64,000 nt of DNA from Actinoplanes sp. NBRC 103695 (lineage in GTDB: Bacteria; Actinomycetota; Actinomycetes; Mycobacteriales; Micromonosporaceae): contig NZ_BSTL01000023.1 of NCBI RefSeq assembly GCF_030269485.1, forward strand, positions 62,001 through 126,000. The letters run 5' to 3'. Below, piece by piece: positions 34,101 to 41,286 of the stretch. Under the pieces are notes generated by a model, which saw nothing but the letters and a program-made list of their open reading frames with translations, did no database searches and was not told the DNA's origin. A program made the translations under genes and the position numbers. The stretch's first letter is position 1; each line of letters starts with the position of its first letter.

Positions 34101-36104
34101 CACAAGAAGATGGGCATCACCGCCCGCGGTGCGTGGGAGTCGGTCAAGAAACACTTCCGCGACATGGGTCACAACACGCAGACCGAGGACTTCACCGTGG
34201 TCGGCGTGGGTGACATGTCCGGCGACGTGTTCGGCAACGGGATGCTGCTGTCCGAGCACATCCGGCTGGTGGCCGCGTTCGACCACCGGCACATCTTCCT
34301 CGACCCGAGTCCCGGCGCGGCCACCTCGTTCGCCGAGCGGCAGCGCCTGTTCGACCTGCCGCGGTCGAGCTGGGCGGACTACGACGCGAGCCTGATCAGC
34401 GAGGGCGGGGGCATTTACCCGCGCGGTGCCAAGTCGATCCCGATCTCGCCGCAGGTGCGGGCCGCGCTCGATCTGGGCGAGGTGTCCGCGATGAGCCCGG
34501 CCGAGCTGATGCGCGCGATCCTGCTGGCGCCGGTCGACCTGCTGTGGAACGGCGGCATCGGCACGTACGTGAAGGCGATCCCCGAGACGCACGCCGAGGT
34601 GGGCGACAAGGCCAACGACGCGATCCGCGTCAACGGCCGCGATCTGCGGGCCAAGGTGGTCGGTGAGGGCGGCAACCTGGGTCTGACCCAGCGCGGGCGG
34701 ATCGAGTACGCCCGTCGGGGCGGCCGGATCTTCACCGACTTCATCGACAACACGGCCGGCGTGGACTGCTCCGACCACGAGGTGAACATCAAGATCCTGC
34801 TCGGCGGAGCGGTCGCCGACGGCGAGATGACCCTGCCCGAGCGCGACGATTTGCTGGCCGCGATGACCGACGAGGTCGCCGAGCTGGTGCTGCGGGACAA
34901 CTACGAGCAGGCCACGGCGCTCGGCAACGCCGCCGCGCAGGCCCACTCGCTGCTGCCGGTGCACCGCCGGATGCTCAACGAGATGGAACGCTCCGGTCGC
35001 CTCAACCGCGAACTGGAGGCGCTGCCCACGGACGACGAGCTGGCCGCGCGCCAGGAGGCGGGTGACGGCCTCACCGCGCCGGAGTTCGCCGTGCTCCTGG
35101 CGTACGTGAAAATCGGTCTGGAGCGCGAGATTCTCGCCGACAGCCTGGTCGACGAGCCGTGGACCACCCGGGTGCTCTCCAACTATTTCCCGACGCCGCT
35201 GCGGGAGCGCTTCGCCGGGCGGATGGCGGGGCATCGCCTGCGGCGCGAGATCATCGCGACCGTCCTGGTCAACGAGGTGGTCAACCGGGGCGGCACGTCG
35301 TTCGTCTTCCGCGCGATGGAGGAGAGCGGCGCGTCCGCGGCCGACGTGGTCCGCGCCTACATGGTGGTCCGCGAGGTGTACGGCCTGCAGTCCATCTGGC
35401 ACGCCACCGAGCGACTGGACCACGTGGTGCCGACGAGCGCCCAGGTCAAGGTCTACCTGGAGTCGCGGCGCCTGCTCGACCGGGCGACCCGCTGGCTGGT
35501 CAGCAGCCGGCGCTCGCCGATCGACGTGCCCGGCGAGACCGAGCGGCTGGGCCCGGGCGTGCGCACGCTGCTGGGGGCGCTGTCCGACGTGCTGGTCGGC
35601 GACGAGCGCGAGTCGCTGGACAACCACGTCGCGCTGATCGTCGACCTCGGCGTGCCCGAGGACCTGGCCGAGCGGATCGCGCGGGTGGTCTACGGCTTCG
35701 GGTTCTTCGACATCCTGGAGACGGCGAAGGGCACCGATCGAGACCTGATCGAGGTGGCGAAGGTCTACTTCGTGATCTCCGAGCGGTTCCAGATCGACGC
35801 CCTGCTCTCGCACATCTCCAAGCTGCCGCGCAACGACCGGTGGCAGACGCTCGCCCGGATGGCGCTGCGCTACGACCTGTACGCGGCGCTGGCCGGCCTC
35901 ACCGCCGAGGTGTTGCACTCGACGCCGGGGGAGGCGACGCCGGAGGACCGGGTCTCCGAGTGGGAGCGGGTGAACGCGGCGTCGATCGCCCGGGCGGGCA
36001 ACGCGATGGGCAACGTCGAGGATTCGCCGGCCGACCTGGCGGCGCTGTCGGTGCTGCTACGCCAGATCCGGACGCTCGTCAAGACGTCGGCCGCGAGTTC
36101 CTGA
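31170..36104 (+). CDS. gdh: NAD-specific glutamate dehydrogenase, large type
   Basis: Deaminates glutamate to 2-oxoglutarate with NAD. The 1644-residue protein is of the giant (about 180 kDa) bacterial class, like Rv2476c. A long N-terminal regulatory region carries ACT-like modules (LVDSVTALLTAHQLEVHLLV). The catalytic domain lies around residues 820-1250, with KAQMVKNAVIVPVGAKGGF holding the catalytic lysines and GVGDMSGDVFGNGMLLSEHI the NAD fold. A C-terminal helical region follows. ATG at 31170 is chosen; a GTG nine bases earlier is possible. In relatives this enzyme is controlled by FHA-domain proteins of the GarA/OdhI type; no such gene is in this window. Confidence 0.95.
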   Translation: MAVADEAASDSDPEIDFVPGPGLAVTGRLGTSEDSELEEPLPNAERLVAAAVSLAGNDHVTASLVDRFWRFAPDEELVGFTPEEMHAAALDHRELAAARLPGELKVEISPPDRDEPRTVVSIVTDDMPFLVDSVTALLTAHQLEVHLLVHPLIVVRREPLGALAEVEADVEPDDAIDGDLVESWIRIEIDPVRDPAAREQLHNEVRRVLTDVRDAVEDWQRMRQRALVIADELAAARGSDTKLPVPDKDVTDSVELLKWLAHDHFTFLGYREYRLRDDVLHVVEGSGLGILRGPGTPRALSSMTPEAYKRALEKRLLVITKANSRATVHRSSYLDYIGVKVFDDDGQVVGERRFLGLFSSSAYRTSVRELPVVRRKVGEVLDRSGLSPRGHSGKDLLQILETYPRDELFQIKTDDLYEAVVGVLRMAGRRQLRLFLRRDGYGRFISCLVYLPRDRFTTQNRLCMQEILLRELNGIGVDYTTRVTERMLARVHFVVRTDPADPPGQVDPNELAEMLADATRIWDDDFSLVLERKLGEEPAKDLFARYATAFPDSYKDGHTPYEAVQDLAKLELLEEPGQLEMHLYRKRHLSKAGEPEPDDHDVRFKVYRYGEPMMLSTVLPVLHSLGVEVVDERPYEVRRPDGTVYLYDFGLQPPTEHRELSEVRPQVENAFAAAWRGEAEVDGFNELVLRAGLTWRQAVVLRAYAKYQRQTGQVFSQRYVESTFVSYPEIARLLVRLFETRFSPRLEIGEQDRDRLSGELSEQITTLLDAVDSLDQDRILRSYLTLIQATLRTSFFQRGPDQRPKSYVAFKLDPQAIPGLPQPRPKYEIFVYSPRFEGVHLRFGDVARGGLRWSDRREDFRTEILGLVKAQMVKNAVIVPVGAKGGFVLKQKPGDRDEAVACYRQFITALLDVTDNILSGKIVPPRDVVRHDGDDPYLVVAADKGTATFSDIANEISVGKDFWMGDAFASGGSAGYDHKKMGITARGAWESVKKHFRDMGHNTQTEDFTVVGVGDMSGDVFGNGMLLSEHIRLVAAFDHRHIFLDPSPGAATSFAERQRLFDLPRSSWADYDASLISEGGGIYPRGAKSIPISPQVRAALDLGEVSAMSPAELMRAILLAPVDLLWNGGIGTYVKAIPETHAEVGDKANDAIRVNGRDLRAKVVGEGGNLGLTQRGRIEYARRGGRIFTDFIDNTAGVDCSDHEVNIKILLGGAVADGEMTLPERDDLLAAMTDEVAELVLRDNYEQATALGNAAAQAHSLLPVHRRMLNEMERSGRLNRELEALPTDDELAARQEAGDGLTAPEFAVLLAYVKIGLEREILADSLVDEPWTTRVLSNYFPTPLRERFAGRMAGHRLRREIIATVLVNEVVNRGGTSFVFRAMEESGASAADVVRAYMVVREVYGLQSIWHATERLDHVVPTSAQVKVYLESRRLLDRATRWLVSSRRSPIDVPGETERLGPGVRTLLGALSDVLVGDERESLDNHVALIVDLGVPEDLAERIARVVYGFGFFDILETAKGTDRDLIEVAKVYFVISERFQIDALLSHISKLPRNDRWQTLARMALRYDLYAALAGLTAEVLHSTPGEATPEDRVSEWERVNAASIARAGNAMGNVEDSPADLAALSVLLRQIRTLVKTSAASS

Positions 36105-36109
36105 TACGG

Positions 36110-36126
36110 GTACCCCCTTAGGGTAT
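36110..36126 (+). promoter_or_regulatory. candidate CsoR operator
   Basis: GTACCCCCTTAGGGTAT contains TACCC and GGGTA arms around five bases, like the copper-sensor CsoR boxes found before copper P-type ATPases in actinobacteria. It lies 10 bases upstream of the ATG at 36137. No csoR gene is in the window, so the regulator would act in trans. Confidence 0.55.
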
Positions 36127-36136
36127 GGTGGGTCGC

Positions 36137-38452
36137 ATGGAGCGGCTCATCGAGCTCGACGTCGGCGGAATGACGTGTGCGGCGTGCGCGAATCGCATCG
36201 AGAAAAAGCTGAACCGGCTCGACGGCGTCACCGCCACGGTGAACTACGCCACCGAGAAGGCTCGGGCTCGCGTGCCCGCATCGGTCTCCGCCGACGACCT
36301 GATCGCCGTGGTGGAGAAGACCGGATACACGGCGGCGTTGCCTGCCGCCGCGGCATCCCCGGCGCCGGTGAACGACCCGCTGCGTACCCGGCTCATCATC
36401 TCCGCCGTGCTCAGCGTGCCGGTCGTGGTGCTGGCCATGATCCCGGCCTGGCAGTTCGACTACTGGCAGTGGCTGTCGCTGACGCTCGCGGCGCCGGTCG
36501 TCGCGTACGGCGGCTGGCCGTTCCACCGCGCCATGGCCGTCAACCTGCGGCACGGCGCGGCGACCATGGACACACTGGTGTCGCTCGGGACGCTGGCCGC
36601 GTTCGGCTGGTCGGTGTGGGCCCTGTTCGTCGGCGACGCGGGTACGCCCGGCATGACGCACCCGTTCTCGTTGACCGCCCGCGGTGGCGACGCCATCTAC
36701 CTGGAGGCGGCCGCCGGGGTGACCGTGTTCCTGCTGGCCGGCCGCTACCTGGAGGCGCGGGCCAAGCACCGGGCCGGTGACGCGCTGCGTGCGCTGGTGT
36801 CCCTCGGCGCCAAGACCGTGACAGTCGTTCGTGACGGTTCCTCGGCGGAGATCCCGGTCGACCAGCTGATGGTGGGTGACTCGTTCGTCGTGCGGCCCGG
36901 CGAGAAGATCGCCACCGACGGCGTGGTCGTGGACGGCGCCTCGGTCGTCGACCTCAGCCTGATCACCGGAGAGTCGGTGCCCGTCGAGGTGCGCCCCGGC
37001 GACCCGGTGATCGGCGCGACTGTCAACGCCGGCGGACGCCTGCTGGTGCGCGCCACCCGGGTCGGCGCGGACACGCAGCTCGCCCAGATGGCCCGGCTCG
37101 TGGAGGCGGCCCAGGACGGCAAGGCGGCGGTGCAGCGGCTGGCCGACCGGATCGCGGCCGTGTTCGTGCCCGTGGTGCTCGCGCTGGCGGTGGGGACGCT
37201 CGGCTACTGGCTGGGTACGGGCGGCGGTGTCACGGCCGCTTTCACCGCGGCGGTGGCCGTGCTGATCATCGCCTGCCCGTGCGCGCTGGGCCTGGCGACA
37301 CCGACCGCCCTGCTGGTCGGCACCGGCCGAGGCGCCCAGCTGGGCATCCTGATCCGCGGCGTGACGGCCCTGGAGTCGACCCGCCGGGTGGACACCATCC
37401 TGTTGGACAAGACGGGCACGGTGACCACCGGGGTGATGTCGGTCGTCGCCGTCGAGAGTGACGGGCTCCGGTCTGAGGACGGTCTTCGGCCTGCTGACGT
37501 GCTCGGGTCTGGTGGCGGGCTTCGGCGTGCTGACGTGCTTGGGCCTGCTGACGTGCTCGGGCCTGCTGACGTGCTCGGGCGTGATGGCGGGCTTCGGCCT
37601 GCTGATGTTCTTCGGCTTGCCGGCGCGGTCGAGGCGGCGTCGGAGCATCCGCTGGGGCGGGCGATCGCCGTGGCGGCTCGGGAGGCCGGGGATCTGCCGC
37701 CGGTGAAGGGCTTTCATGCCACGGCCGGGGTCGGTGTCCGCGGCACGGTCGACGGCCGCGAGGTCGAGGTCCGCCGCGCGTCGTCCGGCGGCGGTGCTGT
37801 ATCTGGCGGTGCTGTATCTGGCGGTGCTGTATCCGCTGATGCGCGAGGTCTCGTCGCCACCTGGGTGGAGGTGGTGGTGGACGGCCGGGTCGAAGGACGG
37901 ATCGCGCTCGCCGACGCGGTCCGGCCGACAAGCAGGACGGCAGTCCAGGAGCTACGCCGGCTCGGGCTCGACCCGATCCTGCTCACCGGCGATTCCTCGG
38001 ACGTGGCGGAGTCGGTGGCCGCCGAGGTGGGAATCGAGCGCGTGATCGCCGGGGTACTACCTGCCGGCAAGGTGGACGCGGTCAAGGAACTACAGGCCCA
38101 GGGACGCTCGGTGGCCATGGTCGGCGACGGCGTGAACGACGCCGCCGCGCTGACCCAAGCCGACCTGGGCCTGGCCATGGGCGCCGGCACCGACGTGGCG
38201 ATCGAGGCGTCCGACCTGACCCTGGTCCGGGGCGACCTGACCGCGGCGGTCGACGCGGTCCGCCTCTCCCGCCGGACCCTGAACACGATCCGCGGCAATC
38301 TGTTCTGGGCCTTCGCCTACAACGTCGCGGCCATCCCGCTCGCCGCGGCCGGCCTGCTCAACCCGATGATCGCCGGCGCGGCGATGGCGCTGAGCTCGGT
38401 GTTCGTGGTCCTGAACAGCCTCCGGCTGCGGACCTTCCGTTCGGCGAGCTGA
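36137..38452 (+). CDS. copA: copper-translocating P1B-type ATPase
   Basis: Exports Cu(I) across the membrane using ATP. The 771-residue protein has an N-terminal heavy-metal domain with MTCAACANRIE, six to eight membrane helices, the actuator TGES, the metal-binding helix ACPCALGLATP, the phosphorylated Asp424 in LDKTGTVTTG, the SEHPLG motif of the nucleotide domain and GDGVNDAAAL. Between DKTGT and HP the nucleotide domain carries an insert of about 50 residues made of GLRPADVLG-type repeats, and a second short repeat (GGAVS three times); both come from DNA minisatellites and are unusual for the family. The ATG at 36137 is preferred over one at 36125, which lies inside the putative operator. 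Confidence 0.93.
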   Translation: MERLIELDVGGMTCAACANRIEKKLNRLDGVTATVNYATEKARARVPASVSADDLIAVVEKTGYTAALPAAAASPAPVNDPLRTRLIISAVLSVPVVVLAMIPAWQFDYWQWLSLTLAAPVVAYGGWPFHRAMAVNLRHGAATMDTLVSLGTLAAFGWSVWALFVGDAGTPGMTHPFSLTARGGDAIYLEAAAGVTVFLLAGRYLEARAKHRAGDALRALVSLGAKTVTVVRDGSSAEIPVDQLMVGDSFVVRPGEKIATDGVVVDGASVVDLSLITGESVPVEVRPGDPVIGATVNAGGRLLVRATRVGADTQLAQMARLVEAAQDGKAAVQRLADRIAAVFVPVVLALAVGTLGYWLGTGGGVTAAFTAAVAVLIIACPCALGLATPTALLVGTGRGAQLGILIRGVTALESTRRVDTILLDKTGTVTTGVMSVVAVESDGLRSEDGLRPADVLGSGGGLRRADVLGPADVLGPADVLGRDGGLRPADVLRLAGAVEAASEHPLGRAIAVAAREAGDLPPVKGFHATAGVGVRGTVDGREVEVRRASSGGGAVSGGAVSGGAVSADARGLVATWVEVVVDGRVEGRIALADAVRPTSRTAVQELRRLGLDPILLTGDSSDVAESVAAEVGIERVIAGVLPAGKVDAVKELQAQGRSVAMVGDGVNDAAALTQADLGLAMGAGTDVAIEASDLTLVRGDLTAAVDAVRLSRRTLNTIRGNLFWAFAYNVAAIPLAAAGLLNPMIAGAAMALSSVFVVLNSLRLRTFRSAS
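37488..37834 (+). repeat. two coding minisatellites inside copA
   Basis: An 18-bp unit (GGCCTGCTGACGTGCTCG) occurs at about 37488, 37524, 37542, 37560 and, diverged, 37596. A 15-bp unit (GGCGGTGCTGTATCT) occurs three times at about 37790, 37805 and 37820. Units are multiples of three and add PADVLG- and GGAVS-type repeats to the nucleotide-binding domain. Confidence 0.85.
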
Positions 38453-38492
38453 ACGCCCGCAACGACCCGCCACGACCGCCCTCACCCACCAC

Positions 38493-38625
38493 TCGCGTGG
38501 CCTGACCCACCACTCGCGTGGCCGGTGTGGCCAGTCGCGTGGCCGATGCCACCGCTCGCGTGGCCGGTGTGGCCAGTCGCGTGGCCGATGCCACCGCTCG
38601 CGTGGCCGGTGTGGCCAGTCGCGCA
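38493..38625. repeat. 42-bp tandem repeat array
   Basis: CTCGCGTGGCCGGTGTGGCC followed by AGTCGCGTGGCCGATGCCACCG recurs with a 42-bp period (unit starts near 38512, 38554, 38596) plus a shortened copy in front. Confidence 0.75.
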
Positions 38626-38819
38626 GTCAGTGCGACCATCGCGCGGCCGGTGGTAGGCCCGGGCGCTATCTGAGCCGCCTGACCGCTCCCAGCTACCACT
38701 CGCGCGGATGGTGGTAGCACGGCGCGGCATTTCCGCCCGGATGCCGCGCTGCCTCACCACGACGTGCCCAGTCCTACCACTCGCGCCCGCTCCTACCACC
38801 GACCGAACCCGGCCACGGC

Positions 38820-39140
38820 CGCGAGCGGCGGCTGCGACAGTGAGTGGGCGCTTGGGGGCCTGGCAGACTGGGCCGAGCCCCGCGCTGGGCGCGGGCGGCG
38901 GCAGCGAGGGCGAGTAGGCGCCCGGGCGCCTGGCAGACCGGGCCGAGCCCCACGGCGGGCGCGGGCGGCGGCAGCGAGGCCGAGTGGGCACCTGGGCGCC
39001 TGGCAGACCGGACCAAGCCCCACGGCGGGCGCGAGCGGCGGCAGCGAGGCCGAGTAGGGCGCCCGGGCGCCTGGCAGACCCGGCCGAGCCCCACGGCGGG
39101 CGCGAGCAGCGGCAGCGAGGGTGAGCGGGCGCCCGGCGAG
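38820..39140. repeat. 70-bp tandem repeat array, about 4.5 units
   Basis: Units start near 38820, 38890, 38960, 39030 (71 bp) and 39101 (partial). Each contains GCGGCGGCAGCGAGG, a GGGCGCCTGGCAGAC block and GAGCCCCACGGCGGGC. The first and last units are the most diverged, as expected for an old tandem array. Confidence 0.85.
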
Positions 39141-39239
39141 GCCGCCGGAGCGAGCGCCGGCACCGACGGTGACAGGGCGTCCCCGCAGCCGGGCCCAACC
39201 CGGCAATACCCCACGCCCGGCGAAATCGCCGAAAAATGT

Positions 39240-39328
39240 GTCGCGGCCCCCGCCGCCACCCCCACCCCGGCACTGGGTGGGCGTCAGACTAGCGGCGGAG
39301 TGTGACGTTCTCGAGAACTGTCCACAGG
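39240..39328. repeat. 89-bp dispersed element, copy 1
   Basis: The first 42 bases (from GTCGCGGCCCCCGCCGCC to GGGTGGG) and the last 13 (AACTGTCCACAGG) are identical to 47175-47263; the 34 bases between are the same length and about half identical. A perfect CCCACCC/GGGTGGG hairpin lies at 39261-39281. Confidence 0.8.
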
Positions 39329-39586
39329 GCGAAAAGCGGCGGACCGAGCACCCAGCGATCGCTCCCGAGATCGACCACGTGCCCGGCCCGCCAGTGTCGT
39401 AGCCGTCTTCGAACTGGTCCCGAAGCTCGAATCCGACTGCGACGTCCCCAGATCCACCTGCGGACATGACGCTACGTGGCGGTAACTGCGCGGCGGAAGG
39501 CCGGTCTCCGCAAACCAGCCGTTCGGACAGCCCGAAACCCCCAAGGGGGTAGCCCAGAGTAATTGCACGAAGGTTGCAGAGCGTGA

Positions 39587-40315
39587 CTAATCGTCGCGGC
39601 GGATCGAGTCGATCAGGGTGAGGATCTGGCGCAGCGCGGGGCGCAGGACGCGCAGCCGGGACAGGGCCACCAGGCGGTCGATGAGTGGCACCGCCCCGTC
39701 GATCAGCCGGCGGGTGCGGCGCTGGTCGGGGGACTGGTCGTACACCCAGAACAGGACCACGCCCATCCAGCCCAGCCAGAGCAGCTCGGGCAGCTCGCGC
39801 CGCAGCTCCGGGTCGAGCTTGACCGACGAACCCTCGACGACGTCCCGGAACACGTCGATCGCCGCCTCCCGGGCCGGCGACGACTCCCGGGAGAACGGGC
39901 TCAGCGGCGACGTCGGCTCGGCGGCCGTCTTGAAGAACGTCGCGGCGAACGAGTGGTAGGGCGCGTTCACGTCGACCCCGGCGTGCAGGGTCGCCCGCAG
40001 CCGGGTGGCGAAGTCCCGCTCGGACTCCAGCAGCGGCGCGACCGCGCCCCGGAGCGACGCCTGGCTGCGGTCGTAGAACCCCTGGATCAGGTGTTCCTTC
40101 GAGTCGAAGTAGTAGTACGCGTTCCCGACCGCGACGCCCGCCTCCTTGGCGATCGCCCGCATCGTCGTCTCCGCGTACCCCCGCTCCCGGAACAGCCGCA
40201 GCGCCGTCTCCAGGATCAGCTGCCGGGTCTGCTCCCCGCGCGCCCGGCCTCGCCGGGGAGCAGCGGCAGCGGGCGCCGCGGGGGTGTCATCGGCAGGTGT
40301 CGTCACACCCGTCAC
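39587..40315 (-). CDS. TetR family transcriptional regulator
   Basis: A 242-residue protein. A disordered Ala/Pro-rich start (about 25 residues) precedes the TetR helix-turn-helix (RQLILETALRLFRERGYAET, then MRAIAKEAGVAVGNAYYYF) and a helical ligand-binding domain. GTG at 40315 overlaps the DCC oxidoreductase gene by 29 bp; GTG at 40306 is also possible. As the last gene of the operon beginning at 41200 it probably controls its own promoter through the paired TTGAAC/GTTCAA operators at 41214-41263. Confidence 0.9.
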   Translation of the reverse strand: MTGVTTPADDTPAAPAAAAPRRGRARGEQTRQLILETALRLFRERGYAETTMRAIAKEAGVAVGNAYYYFDSKEHLIQGFYDRSQASLRGAVAPLLESERDFATRLRATLHAGVDVNAPYHSFAATFFKTAAEPTSPLSPFSRESSPAREAAIDVFRDVVEGSSVKLDPELRRELPELLWLGWMGVVLFWVYDQSPDQRRTRRLIDGAVPLIDRLVALSRLRVLRPALRQILTLIDSIRRDD

Positions 40316-40712
40316 CGTAGTCCGCCCCTCTGGTCTGCCGGCGGACGGCGCTGGCCGCCTTGATGAACGTGCGAGCCGCCGGGAGCAGGCTCGGGGTGCT
40401 CAGCCGCTCGGCCATGCCGCGGTAGTCGGCCAGCGCCCACAGGCAGGCCAGCCACGCGCCGTCGTCCGCATACACGTCACCGCCGTCGCTGATCACGGTC
40501 AGATCGCGCAGGGTGGCGCGGTGGTCCAGGCCCGGGAAGCGGGCCCGGGCCTCGGGTGAGGCGGCCGGGACAAATTCGAGGGGTACGAGCTGAGCACGGC
40601 TTTCCAGCCACCGGTGGGCGGCGCGGCAGACGGGGCACTGCTCGTCGTACAGAACCGTGAAGAACCTGATCCGGCCGGCCCCGTGACCGGCCGGATCGGT
40701 GTTCACAGTCAC
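40287..40712 (-). CDS. DCC-family (DUF393) thiol-disulfide oxidoreductase-like protein
   Basis: A 141-residue protein with VLYDEQCPVCRAAHRWLESR, the Asp-Cys-x-x-Cys neighbourhood (Cys26, Cys29) of the DUF393 thioredoxin-like family, and the middle ATLRDLTVISDGGDVYADDG. Redox or thiol-transfer activity is assumed from the family, not proven. GTG at 40712 overlaps the stop of the membrane-protein gene as GTGA. The C-terminal end overlaps tetR. Confidence 0.85.
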   Translation of the reverse strand: MTVNTDPAGHGAGRIRFFTVLYDEQCPVCRAAHRWLESRAQLVPLEFVPAASPEARARFPGLDHRATLRDLTVISDGGDVYADDGAWLACLWALADYRGMAERLSTPSLLPAARTFIKAASAVRRQTRGADYGDGCDDTCR

Positions 40713-41200
40713 GCGGGGGCCGGGGGAGGAGTGGCCCCTGGGCGCGGTGACGTACCTGGGACGGGCGGATGGCTCGGCCAGTTCCCTCCGGCGGGCGGAT
40801 TTTGCGGGTGCCCTGGGAGGCGGCCGACGGGAGGCAGCGGCGGTTGCTGCTGTTGCTGGCGGAGGCGGCCGCGGCGGTACCTGTTGAGGAAGAAGACGTT
40901 GAAGAAGTGCAGGACGCCGAGTACGAGCAGCACGAGGCCGATCTTCCAGGACAGTGTCTCCAGCGCCTTGGCGGCCGACGGGATCGTGGCGGCCGACGTC
41001 ATGGCGACCGCTACGTAGCCGAGGTTGAGCAGGTAGAACCCCATCACGAGCAGCTGATTGATGGCGTGGGCGAGCTTGCTGTCCTGGAAGACGTCCTCCA
41101 GGAACACCATCCCGTTCTTCGACAGCGTGGTGGCCACCCAGATGGTGAGCCCGACGCTGATCGCCAGGTAGGCGAGGTACATCCAGACCTTGTGGTCCAT
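40709..41200 (-). CDS. four-helix membrane protein with Gln/Pro tail, unknown function
   Basis: A 163-residue protein. Hydrophobic segments near residues 7-25, 47-68 and 85-105 alternate with short charged loops (TLSKNGMVFLEDVFQDSKLA). A cytosolic tail has RLRQQQQQPPLPP and a long Pro-rich end. I do not recognise the family. It is the first gene of a TetR-ended operon whose promoter carries two TetR-type operators, so it and the DCC protein are likely induced together. A role in membrane-associated redox chemistry is possible but only inferred from the neighbour. Confidence 0.75.
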   Translation of the reverse strand: MDHKVWMYLAYLAISVGLTIWVATTLSKNGMVFLEDVFQDSKLAHAINQLLVMGFYLLNLGYVAVAMTSAATIPSAAKALETLSWKIGLVLLVLGVLHFFNVFFLNRYRRGRLRQQQQQPPLPPVGRLPGHPQNPPAGGNWPSHPPVPGTSPRPGATPPPAPA

Positions 41201-41213
41201 CGACTTCTCCTCT

Positions 41214-41263
41214 CTTGAACGTGTTCAACTAGCATCATGCGCTAGTTCTTGAACGTGTTCAAG
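41214..41263 (-). promoter_or_regulatory. paired TetR operators in the membrane/DCC/tetR operon promoter
   Basis: CTTGAACGTGTTCAA occurs at 41214-41228 and again at 41248-41262 (the second continues with G). Each is an inverted repeat TTGAAC-GT-GTTCAA. Their centres are 34 bp apart, and a third, imperfect palindrome (ACTAGC...GCGCTAGT) lies between them. They are 14 bases and more upstream of the start at 41200, the place where an autoregulating TetR would bind. Confidence 0.75.
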
Positions 41264-41286
41264 AGTGGGTGTGATCACTGCGGGTG

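Larger units (their letters stand above)
38453..39586. other. 1.1-kb intergenic region filled with repeats, no gene
   Basis: Between copA and the convergent tetR gene. Open frames exist on both strands only because of GC-rich tandem repeats; none has a ribosome-binding site, a domain or sensible codon use. It contains a 42-bp array, a 70-bp array, several scattered CTACCACTCGCGC-type words (around 38690-38800), and one copy of an 89-bp dispersed element (39240-39328). The last 250 bases (39330-39586) have lower GC and hold nothing I can assign apart from the promoterless 3' flank of tetR. Confidence 0.75.

Noticed and set aside
33315..35918. An 867-codon minus-strand frame
   Set aside because: Antisense of glutamate dehydrogenase, composed of Val/Gln/His/Arg runs typical of a shadow frame in GC-rich DNA.
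38493..39140. Possible CRISPR array
   Set aside because: Units are contiguous tandem copies without unique spacers, and no cas genes are present.
38482..39273. Several overlapping frames in the copA-tetR gap, including a 263-codon one
   Set aside because: They exist because tandem repeats lack stops in several frames; no ribosome-binding site, no domain.
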